DNA from: CAYLJJ01 sp964384025 | Lineage (GTDB): Bacteria; Myxococcota_A; Bradymonadia; UBA7976; UBA1532 | Length of the DNA: 64,000 bases | Assembly (NCBI GenBank): GCA_964384025.1 | Contig: CAYLJJ010000014.1 | Coordinates: forward strand, 1 to 64,000 | Reading direction: 5' to 3' | Shown here: piece by piece, positions 16,832 through 24,483 of the stretch | How the letters are laid out: each line of letters starts with the position of its first letter | How positions within the stretch are numbered: position 1 is the first letter of the stretch | Translations under genes and position numbers: made by a program | The notes under the pieces: model-generated | The model's input: the letters and a program-made list of their open reading frames with translations, nothing else | Told to the model about the DNA's origin: nothing | The model's database searches: none

Positions 16832-18996
16832 TGGAAAAAGATCGCCTCTTCTAGGCGGGGCACGGTCAGCTCTTTTCCGCCTTTGCTCTGGTAGCTGATC
16901 TGTCCATTGAGTCGCCCTACACAGCGCAGCTCGTCCCCCTCCTGGAAGAGCAGAGGAGGGTCAGGTCGAGCCCAGATAGGACAGCCCCCCTCCTGGCTAC
17001 AAGTCGCCAGCTGCAACTCATCCTCTTCAGGACCACGGCGGATCGAGATCACGCGACCCTTGAATTGAAGCTGTTGCCCTTTGAGGGTCTCAAGCTGCTT
17101 CATCAGTTGGCTCCACTTTGGCGCTCGCTTGGCCCTGCGAGCCCTGGCCATGAGCCTAAGTTTGCGTAGGCTCTCTTTGCGCTCTTTGGCGCTCAGCGCC
17201 TTAACCTCCAGACTGAGCTCTACCGGGCGCATCTGGGGAGCATCAGCTTTTAACTTGAGCTGATGCTCCCCAGGGTTAAGAAGTAACTCGAGGGAAAAAC
17301 GCCCCTTGCTATCAGCCTTTGTGCTCTGTCCTCCTACCTCGATCAGGCTCCCTGCTGAAGCCAAGCCTGTGAGCTTTAGGCTCTCCAAGCTTCGTTGACT
17401 GCGCGCTGGAGTTAAGATCTGTAGCGAGGTCTCTGGGAGCGGCAGGATCAGAGACTCTTGGAAGTGCAGGTTCTCCTCTCCCTTTTGAAGAGAGAGCTGA
17501 AAGGGCAACATCCCCTGGCTCCTCTTCGAGCGGTCAACTTGGCTCAAGAGAGGTTCAGGATCTAGGAGAACTTGAAAATGCTTTACCCCCTCGGTCTGAG
17601 AGAGGTAACGAAGCCGACCCCCCTCCAGCTTAGGTTGCCAACCCTCCAAGACCTCTAGACTCAGCTCAACCGGGATCCCCGCCTTGGGTGCTTTGAGGGG
17701 GGGTGTCTTAAGACGATAATAGACCATCACCACCAGAGAGATGCTTTGCTGCTCATCCTCTCGGCTGATCTGCAACTCGATGTTGTTCTCTCCGATCTTC
17801 ATGGGAGCCTCTGGGATAGAGAACTCCAGCTCTGTCTCCCCCTCGATCTGTTGCTCGCCTCCTGGATAACGGAGCAGCGCGGGGTGACTCGTAGCGATTC
17901 GTGTTTTGACTTTACAGTGTCCCTTAGAGCGCGTGACCTCCAAGTTCCCCAGAGCGCTGACCTTGAGAGCGTTTTGATGTCGCCAGAAGAGAAAGCCAGC
18001 GAGGCCCGCGATACAGAGAGAGAGGAGAAGCAGCTTTAGGGCGTTGTAGAGCTGATTGCGAGAGGCCAGCGCGCTCCCTTCTGCGATGGCTTGGGCCATC
18101 CGGGCAGCAGCATAAGCTTCAGCGGCCTCTTCCGTTTTTTTTGCCTTACGAGCAGCTCTTATTCCACTGCTCTCAGGAGGTAACGCGGGCTGAGCACCTG
18201 GTGGAGGTTCAGAGACTCGGGAGGTGATCTCCTCGGCAGAGAACCCTTCAACGATCACCAGAGGCTGTGCTGCGAGCTCTCTGGACCTGGTTTCAGGTCT
18301 CGGAGTCTGCTCTGGAACCTGCTCAAGCACTGGACTGGGGAGGCCAAAGAGAGTGCGCTTAGATGCTGCTTCCTGAGTAGAGGCTGACTCTTGGACCGCC
18401 TTGATGATTCGATCCGCCTGAGGCAAGCCAAGGAGGGTGCGCTGATGCGTTGGTGTCTGCGAGGAGGAAGCGAACTGAGGTTCAGGTTCTTTGAACTGCG
18501 CTTGGACGACTTGAGCTTCCTGTGCAGCTTGAGCAGCTTGAGCTTCCTGTGCAGCTTGAGCTTCCTGTGCAGCTTGAGCTTCTAGAGCTGCCTGAGCTTC
18601 TAGAGCCGCCTGAGCTTCTAGAGCCGCCTGAGCTTCTAGAGCCGCCTGGGCTTCCTGAGCTTCCTGAGCCGCTCTGATGGCCTCAGTGGGGTTGGGCAAG
18701 CCAAAGAGGGTACGGGTTGAAGATTGGGAAGCTGCTTGAACCTGCTTAAGAGCTTCGGCGGGGTTGGGCAAGCCAAAGAGAGTTGCATGAATCCCTTCTC
18801 TCGCTTTTGCCTCTTGCTCTTGACTCTCTTGCAGTGCGCGTCGAAGCTCTGCTTGCATCTCAGGAGTCAAACCCAGGATGGTCTTATTTGAGTCGGAGCT
18901 CTCCAGATCAGAGGTTTGAAATAACATGCTCCCGCAGAGGCTACAGCGCCTCGCTTCAGAGGGCTCAGAGGCGCCACAGTTGGGGCAGTTCTTCAT
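16828..18996 (-). CDS. Zinc-ribbon membrane protein with repeated T-x-x-G-L-P motifs and C-terminal OB-like domain
   Basis: 722 aa. Zinc ribbon C4/C7/C18/C21. The cytoplasmic region carries five related motifs at 38-44 (KTILGLT), 71-77 (ATLFGLP), 95-101 (RTLFGLP), 186-192 (RTLLGLP) and 214-220 (RTLFGLP), separated by an Ala/Gln/Glu repeat (about 113-165, 18-base unit). One membrane helix lies near 319-338. The outer part has two Ig-like/carboxypeptidase-regulatory-like stretches. It ends with an OB-fold-like segment (LQFKGRVISIRRG ... GCPIWARPD ... LRCVGRLNG). The ATG has GGGAG six bases upstream. Translational coupling with the kinase below suggests a shared pathway, with the Thr motifs as possible phosphosites. 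The family is not one I can name. Confidence 0.8.
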   Translation of the reverse strand: MKNCPNCGASEPSEARRCSLCGSMLFQTSDLESSDSNKTILGLTPEMQAELRRALQESQEQEAKAREGIHATLFGLPNPAEALKQVQAASQSSTRTLFGLPNPTEAIRAAQEAQEAQAALEAQAALEAQAALEAQAALEAQAAQEAQAAQEAQAAQAAQEAQVVQAQFKEPEPQFASSSQTPTHQRTLLGLPQADRIIKAVQESASTQEAASKRTLFGLPSPVLEQVPEQTPRPETRSRELAAQPLVIVEGFSAEEITSRVSEPPPGAQPALPPESSGIRAARKAKKTEEAAEAYAAARMAQAIAEGSALASRNQLYNALKLLLLSLCIAGLAGFLFWRHQNALKVSALGNLEVTRSKGHCKVKTRIATSHPALLRYPGGEQQIEGETELEFSIPEAPMKIGENNIELQISREDEQQSISLVVMVYYRLKTPPLKAPKAGIPVELSLEVLEGWQPKLEGGRLRYLSQTEGVKHFQVLLDPEPLLSQVDRSKRSQGMLPFQLSLQKGEENLHFQESLILPLPETSLQILTPARSQRSLESLKLTGLASAGSLIEVGGQSTKADSKGRFSLELLLNPGEHQLKLKADAPQMRPVELSLEVKALSAKERKESLRKLRLMARARRAKRAPKWSQLMKQLETLKGQQLQFKGRVISIRRGPEEDELQLATCSQEGGCPIWARPDPPLLFQEGDELRCVGRLNGQISYQSKGGKELTVPRLEEAIFFQ
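18502..18660 (-). repeat. 18-bp coding minisatellite (Ala/Gln/Glu repeat)
   Basis: Tandem 18-base units encode EAQAAL/EAQAAQ hexapeptides inside the zinc-ribbon membrane protein. Several neighbouring units are identical at DNA level, so the array is probably prone to length change. The product should be a long charged helix that spaces the TxxGLP motifs on either side. Confidence 0.85.
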
Positions 18997-19057
18997 AGAG
19001 GCTCCCAGGTCTTTGGTTTGGGGCGCAGCCTGAGTGTTGACCAGTCCGTAAGCTGAG

Positions 19058-21238
19058 TCAATCAGGGCAATGAGTCTCCCCTAGACGCAGAACCCCACGG
19101 ATGCCCAAGATCCAAAGCCCTCCCTGAAGATCAGCGCTGAGATCATAGATCGCAGCGTTCAGCTCTGGGAGCTGTTGAAGCCTCCAGCGCTTCCTCCGTT
19201 GGCACCAGAGTCCCTGCTCATTGACGGCCCAGATCTGTGCGCCCTTTACACTCAGCCCAAAAATGCGCCCCTGGGGACCTTCACGGACAGGGTGCCATTG
19301 ATCCCCCTCCAGGAAGCCCAGGCCCTCCATAGTCGCTGCCCAGATCCGCCCCTGAACATCTATCGCGAGATCGAGGATCATCTCACTGTCAATAAAATCA
19401 TTCTCGTTGAAGACCCGAGAGGCCTCTCCCTTAAGGCGCAGCAGACCTGCGTGAGTAGCTACAAACAGAGTCTGATCCTGTAGAAGAACAGCGTTGACCC
19501 AATCATCTGGGAGATGTCCAGGACCCTCTGAGCCCAACTCTCCACGCCAGAGCGACCAGCCGCCCCCCTTAAAGACCGCCAAGCCCGCTGCGCTGATCTG
19601 CTCCATTCGCTTTGGGTTTGGGTGGTAGAAGAGAGGCATATAGAGATCGCCTGTAGAGCTGATCACCAGCTCTCCAGCCACCGCCGCAGGCCCATCTAGA
19701 GGAGGCCCTGGCGTGATTGAGAGGGAGCGAAGAGGGCCGCCTGAGCGCCCCTTAAGGATCTCAAAATCTCCCCCTTCCTGCGCTGCCACCACCCAAGTTT
19801 CTCCACTGGGGCTGTGACCCACGGAGAGGCTGCGTCCCTGGGAGGGCAACGACCAAGGCTGCCAACGTACACCATCAAATCTCAGAAGGTGAGAAGCTCC
19901 AGTGGCCATCACCACCCTTCCCTCAGCATCTAGACTCATCCGTGCTTCTTCTCGGAAGATCAGGCTTCGAGAGGAGAGGTGTCGTTGCTCCGTTCCGTGG
20001 ATCGTGAAGATCCCCTGATGAGGCTCAACCCACCAAAGGCTACCATCGCTGGCGAAGTGCCAAGCCTTTGGTTGAGGGGGCAGCTTAGACCAAGGTTTTA
20101 AACGGAAGGAGAGCGGAGGTGTGGGGTGCTCCAGAGATCTTCGAGAGAGCAAACCCTCTTGTTTGGGAGCAGGTTTGCTCGGTTGAGAAGCTGGGGCTGA
20201 GTTTGACTGAGATCTAGGCGCGAGGGTTGGAGCTTCTCTTTTGGTCTTGGGAGCCTCTCTGGGCAGCTTCTTTCCCAGGACCCGAGCCAACTCTGCGCTC
20301 AGTCCAGACGCTGGAGCGGGCTGAGATACGGGCTGAGATACGGGCTGAGATGCGGGCTGAGATGCGGGCTGAGATATGGGCTGAGATGCAACAGGTTCTC
20401 TGGGAGGAGGGGGCGCAGGAGGCAGTTTTAATAGAGGAGTTACACGAGAATCTTCTCCAAGTTCCAGCCTCCACCAACCCTGGGTCGTGCGCAGGATGAG
20501 AGCGGATCCCCGAGGTTGAGCTATACGAAGGGGAGCCTTTAGACCCATGATTTTATATGCGCTCCACCCCTCTTTGTCTCGTAGGGCCAGTCGATCCCCG
20601 CTACAAACCACAGCCACTCGTCCCGCCGCAGCGCGAACAGAGAGCAGATGGTTTCCACAGAGCCCTTGAGCAGAGCTGTGCTCCTCTAGGTGATCCTCTT
20701 TTGGGGTAAAAAGGCCTTGATTTTTGGTCGCAACCCAGATCTGCCCATCGGTGCCTCTCTGAAGATCGCTCAGGAGATAGCGACGGCTGATGATCTGAAA
20801 ATCTCCATTTTGAAAGATCCCAAAGAGCCTGGGCAACGCCAGCCAGATTCCTCCCCCCTTACGAGGCGCGATCCCTACAATCCCCGCCGCCAAGGGAGCT
20901 TCTCTGAGTCGCCGCCATCTGCCCTCCTCCAGCCAAGCAAGGCCATCACTCAGCGCTATATATGGAACTCCATCATCTGCTATGGTGATCCGCCCCCCCC
21001 GAGGAGATCCGGGCAAAGTTTGAAACTCTCCCGATCTTCGATTCCAGCGCAGGACCCCCAGAGAGGAGGTCGCCCAAAGCCAGCCTTTGGAGAGCGCCAG
21101 GGATTGGATCACCTCAGCGTCGCTCTGAAGCAGGGGTCGAGACCTGCTCGGAGCTACAGGAGATGAAACGGGAGAGGAGCTGGGCGAGATGGGGGGCGCG
21201 CCACAAGCGGAGAGGAAGATGATCAGGAGCCACCGCAT
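19058..21238 (-). CDS. Lipoprotein with beta-propeller repeats and a Ser-Gln-Pro linker
   Basis: 726 aa from ATG 21236-21238, which has AGGAGG upstream; the frame is open to 21445 but that part overlaps the divergent gene. Signal peptide MRWLLIIFLSAC has lipobox LSAC. Repeats such as GQIWVATKNQGLF, GRIWAATMEGLGFL and GGLWILGIRGVLRL are two-component-regulator-propeller (Reg_prop) blades, placed before and after a linker of PASQPxSQP repeats. No kinase or DNA-binding domain is attached, so this is a stand-alone, probably periplasmic or surface, propeller. The 61-base spacing to the next minus-strand gene permits cotranscription with the zinc-ribbon/kinase/waaA trio. Confidence 0.82.
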   Translation of the reverse strand: MRWLLIIFLSACGAPPISPSSSPVSSPVAPSRSRPLLQSDAEVIQSLALSKGWLWATSSLGVLRWNRRSGEFQTLPGSPRGGRITIADDGVPYIALSDGLAWLEEGRWRRLREAPLAAGIVGIAPRKGGGIWLALPRLFGIFQNGDFQIISRRYLLSDLQRGTDGQIWVATKNQGLFTPKEDHLEEHSSAQGLCGNHLLSVRAAAGRVAVVCSGDRLALRDKEGWSAYKIMGLKAPLRIAQPRGSALILRTTQGWWRLELGEDSRVTPLLKLPPAPPPPREPVASQPISQPASQPASQPVSQPVSQPAPASGLSAELARVLGKKLPREAPKTKREAPTLAPRSQSNSAPASQPSKPAPKQEGLLSRRSLEHPTPPLSFRLKPWSKLPPQPKAWHFASDGSLWWVEPHQGIFTIHGTEQRHLSSRSLIFREEARMSLDAEGRVVMATGASHLLRFDGVRWQPWSLPSQGRSLSVGHSPSGETWVVAAQEGGDFEILKGRSGGPLRSLSITPGPPLDGPAAVAGELVISSTGDLYMPLFYHPNPKRMEQISAAGLAVFKGGGWSLWRGELGSEGPGHLPDDWVNAVLLQDQTLFVATHAGLLRLKGEASRVFNENDFIDSEMILDLAIDVQGRIWAATMEGLGFLEGDQWHPVREGPQGRIFGLSVKGAQIWAVNEQGLWCQRRKRWRLQQLPELNAAIYDLSADLQGGLWILGIRGVLRLGETHCPD
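20312..20395 (-). repeat. Short tandem repeat encoding SQPxSQPx linker
   Basis: 12-base units (gggctgagatgc-like on the plus strand) encode repeated SQPA/SQPV/SQPI tetrapeptides. They form a flexible proline-rich spacer between the two propeller halves of the lipoprotein. The near-identical units suggest replication-slippage origin. Confidence 0.8.
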
Positions 21239-21268
21239 ATACCCTCCTAGCACAGACGAGCACAGACC

Positions 21269-23281
21269 TTGAGCAAATTGAGATCTTGGATCCTCGAAGG
21301 GGCTCTCTCTCCTATTATGCCTGTGCTCTCTCTCCTGTTCCTCTTCAGCTCTACTCAAGCCCATGAGGTCTCGGTCCCCTCCCGAGCTGATCTCGTTCAG
21401 GAGTTGAGGAACATCAACCAGCAACTCCAGTTGGGGAGCCGTCATCTAGAGCGTGAACTCTCTCTGAGTCGCAGCGCAATAGAGCAGCTCAGCCAGGCCC
21501 AGATCGCCTTCCTGGAGGAGGACTACAGTCGCGCTGCCCTGGATCTCCTCCAGCTCCTCAGCCGCCCTGGAATAGAGCGCTCTTTGAGCTATGCTGAGGC
21601 GCTTGGCTATCTGGGAGAGTCTCTCTGGCAGATGGGGCTTCATGAGGCCGCAGCTCAGCATTTCCGACGCGCCTTAAAGCAGGAGGGCAGCCTCCTCAGC
21701 AACTATCAGAGAGTATTGCGGCGCTATCTACTGCTCCTGGGGGCGCAGGAGCCTCTCTCTCTGATCCGCAGCTTCTGGCGTCGATATCAGCAGCTCAGAG
21801 AGGGCTCTACTTCAGATAAAGAGGATCAGCTTATCCGCTATGAGTTCGCCAAAGCCCTCTTCAGAGGAGGGGCTTTAGAGGAGGCACGCTCCTTCTTTGA
21901 AGGGATGAAAGCAGGCCCTCATCAGCTCAAGGCGCGTTACTTCCTGGCGGTGCTCAAGCTCAAAAAAGATGATCTCAAGGGCGCTGAGAAGCTCTTTAGA
22001 GAAGCGCTGCTGGAGCTAAAGGGCCAGGAGAGCATCCCAGAGCCCTCTCTCCCTGAGCTGGAGACAGCAGGCCCCCCACGAGAGTTGATCCCCTTAGAAC
22101 TGCCCGAAGAGGCGATCCTCCTGGATGATGAAGCGCGGCAACGCCTCCTGATGAAGGCCAGCCTAGAACTCTCTTTAGCGCGCTTGGCGGCGAGCAATAA
22201 AAAAGACAGCAGCGCTTGGAAACACTACCGTCAGGTGCCTCGTGGAACTCCAGATTTCAGCGTCGCCCTCGCCGAGGCCAGCTTTGTGCTCTTTCGCCGT
22301 GGAGAGTATGCCTGGTGCGTGCGGCTTTTGGATCAGCTCATCGCTGAGCGTGGAGATGATCTTTCAGCGGCCCAGCTCTCGCTCTGGAAGGGTCAACTGC
22401 TGGCCCGCGCCGCGCGCTATGAGGAGGCTCAGACCCATTATGAACTCTTGGAAGAGCGCCTTAAGCGACAGTCGAAGCGTTTGGAGTTAGAGCGCAATCA
22501 GGAGCGGCTCTTTCCCCCCAGCGTGTTGGCTTGGAGCGCACCCAAAGAGGTGCAACGTGCTCGAAGCTTAGAAGCGGAGCTGCTCCTTCAGGAGGAGCTG
22601 CTGGACGAAACTCAGGAGCTTCTCAAGCTGCTTCAGGGGCTCTCTCAAAAGGAGCTGCTTCCTGTGGTCAGCGAGGGGCGCAAGCTCAGGCAGCGTCTAG
22701 AGGCCGCACTGCAAGGCTTTGAGAGGCGGCTTCTACAGGCGGCCCAAGCGGCTCATCGAGAGCCCGACTCAGGGAAGCACAATGGAGGCCCTCCAGCCGA
22801 TCAGGATGACATCAAGCAGCTTCAGCGAAGCTATGCTCGCCTCCAGGCTCGACTTAAGCGCTTTGATGGGCGCCTAGAACGCTTTCAAGGGCGTTGGCGC
22901 CAACAGCTCTCCCAAATCATCACCGCTGAGGCTCCACAGGTACAGCGCCTCAGCGCTCAACTTGGAGTTTTGCGGGGAGATGTTCAGCGTCTGGCTCAGG
23001 AGATGGGGAGCAGCGCCAGGGAGAACTTAGAGGAGTATGCCGCTGAGGCTTTCCTTGGGCAGGTTGATTTGGTCTGGTGGAGGAAACAGGAGATCACTGA
23101 GAAGATCAAGGCCGCTTTTCAAGAGAAGGAGCTGGCGATGCGACCCTTTAAGCAGCTCCAGACGGAGCTGGAGCTGCTGCCTGATTCACAGAACTCTCCT
23201 AAAGAGCCCCCAACCCCAGACCAGCTGAGCGAGGAGAGCGATCACCAAGCGGAGAGGCGGAGCGCGCCCTCAGGAGCTTAA
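21269..23281 (+). CDS. Secreted TPR and coiled-coil protein
   Basis: Up to 670 aa. A hydrophobic signal (MPVLSLLFLFSSTQA) begins at ATG 21317. TTG 21269 would add 16 residues with the positive charges a signal normally has. Neither has a strong ribosome site, so the start is uncertain. The first half has TPR-like helical pairs (AQIAFLEEDYSRAALDLLQLL, ALGYLGESLWQMGLHEAAAQHFRRAL, ARYFLAVLKLKKDDLKGAEKLFREAL). The second half (from about 380) is Glu/Arg/Leu-rich coiled coil. Probably a periplasmic assembly or scaffold protein. Divergent from the propeller lipoprotein, with only about 30-80 bases for both promoters. Confidence 0.75.
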   Translation: MSKLRSWILEGALSPIMPVLSLLFLFSSTQAHEVSVPSRADLVQELRNINQQLQLGSRHLERELSLSRSAIEQLSQAQIAFLEEDYSRAALDLLQLLSRPGIERSLSYAEALGYLGESLWQMGLHEAAAQHFRRALKQEGSLLSNYQRVLRRYLLLLGAQEPLSLIRSFWRRYQQLREGSTSDKEDQLIRYEFAKALFRGGALEEARSFFEGMKAGPHQLKARYFLAVLKLKKDDLKGAEKLFREALLELKGQESIPEPSLPELETAGPPRELIPLELPEEAILLDDEARQRLLMKASLELSLARLAASNKKDSSAWKHYRQVPRGTPDFSVALAEASFVLFRRGEYAWCVRLLDQLIAERGDDLSAAQLSLWKGQLLARAARYEEAQTHYELLEERLKRQSKRLELERNQERLFPPSVLAWSAPKEVQRARSLEAELLLQEELLDETQELLKLLQGLSQKELLPVVSEGRKLRQRLEAALQGFERRLLQAAQAAHREPDSGKHNGGPPADQDDIKQLQRSYARLQARLKRFDGRLERFQGRWRQQLSQIITAEAPQVQRLSAQLGVLRGDVQRLAQEMGSSARENLEEYAAEAFLGQVDLVWWRKQEITEKIKAAFQEKELAMRPFKQLQTELELLPDSQNSPKEPPTPDQLSEESDHQAERRSAPSGA

Positions 23282-23289
23282 GACCAGGC

Positions 23290-24483
23290 TCAACGGTAGA
23301 GATACCGTCGGGCCAGGAGGAGGGCATGGAGTTGATGCTGCACCACGTCGATACGCAGGATTGGATCGATCCAGGAGTTTTGAACACCCCCCAAGGCTCG
23401 GGGATTGGCCTCCTCGCTCCCCATGAAGAGGCCATCAGCCAGAGAGTGCCCCACCTGCCAGCCGCTGAGCTGGCTTAGGCCGATGTCGATCACTGCCGCC
23501 AGCTTCTTCGTTTGCTCCTTTAATCCCCGCTTTTGAGCTAAGTCATAGGCGTGGATCATCCCCTCATAGGCGTAGGCTGTGTTTCGCGTACACCAGAGGG
23601 TGTGATGATCCTCGATCATCCAGTCCGCCAAGAAAAGCAGATGATCCCCATAGCGCGCTGTGTCGGGCCAGCCTGAGGTCGCCAGCTCATAGAAGGCCAT
23701 CGCGCTCCATTGAAAATAACCCTTGGTGATGTTGGAGTTTCCATCCCGCTTCAGGGCCTCCTGGATGTTGATCCGGTGGCCTACGTCGGCGGCCTCCTTA
23801 AGCTTGGGGAGCCAAGCTTCAGGGCCTAGATAGCGCGCCGCCTTCACAAGGGCCAGGAGGATCTCTCCATCGAAATAGGAGGAGGGAGGGCCAAAGCCCT
23901 GACCATTCTTGAGCTGGTAGGACTGGTGAAAGAGGCCCTCAGAGTTTTGCCAAGAGAGCAGGCTCTTGAGATAGGCGCGTAGCCAGGGCTCATAGCGGCT
24001 CTTTAGCTCTGGGCGGGCACGCAGATATTCAATGAGCGCTAAGCTCATCAGGGCCGTGGTCCCTGCGCGGCCCGATCCAGCGCCTGGATAGGTCACCCAA
24101 CGGCGCTTGGCGCCCTTGGACCAACGCGAGTGTTTGCCAAAGAAGCTTAGGCCCCGCTCGACCGCTTCAGCCAGCTCAGGAGAGGGCCGCTCTCGATAGA
24201 GAGAGCTGAGCCCCCAAAGGGCGCCCGCTTGGCGAACTTGACCATCTCGATCAAGCTCCTCATCGGCTCTCCAGTCATATTCATAGACAAAGTTTCCCTC
24301 TGGGCGCTGGTTGTGGAGCAGATAGTGCCCCGCCAGATCGATCGCCTCATCCAGCAAGGCTGCGTTGAGTTGGGGCTCATCTACAGAGAGACTGATGCGC
24401 TGCCACAACCGACTGGGGCTTAGGATCCAGGCCAGGCCAAATAGGAACAGAACGAGAACTGTCCAGATGATGCGCTTCTTCAT
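23290..24483 (-). CDS. Membrane-anchored alpha/alpha-toroid (six-hairpin glycosidase-like) protein
   Basis: 397 aa. One N-terminal membrane anchor (residues 5-22). The remainder has repeated helical hairpins with aromatic and Gly-rich turns (YLLHNQRPEGNFVYEYD, LSWQNSEGLFHQSY, SSYFDGEILLALVKAARYL), the look of an (alpha/alpha)6 toroid as in GH88/AGE-type glycosidases or C5-epimerases. The catalytic pair cannot be assigned by eye, so this is fold-level only. The ATG overlaps the stop of the upstream gene (ATGA), so the two are probably made together. Confidence 0.65.
   Translation of the reverse strand: MKKRIIWTVLVLFLFGLAWILSPSRLWQRISLSVDEPQLNAALLDEAIDLAGHYLLHNQRPEGNFVYEYDWRADEELDRDGQVRQAGALWGLSSLYRERPSPELAEAVERGLSFFGKHSRWSKGAKRRWVTYPGAGSGRAGTTALMSLALIEYLRARPELKSRYEPWLRAYLKSLLSWQNSEGLFHQSYQLKNGQGFGPPSSYFDGEILLALVKAARYLGPEAWLPKLKEAADVGHRINIQEALKRDGNSNITKGYFQWSAMAFYELATSGWPDTARYGDHLLFLADWMIEDHHTLWCTRNTAYAYEGMIHAYDLAQKRGLKEQTKKLAAVIDIGLSQLSGWQVGHSLADGLFMGSEEANPRALGGVQNSWIDPILRIDVVQHQLHALLLARRYLYR

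Noticed and set aside
18502..18660. CRISPR-like direct repeats
   Set aside because: 18-bp units are contiguous with no spacers and lie in frame inside a coding region.
20312..20395. Second CRISPR/direct-repeat candidate
   Set aside because: Contiguous 12-bp units encoding an SQPx linker in frame; no spacers.
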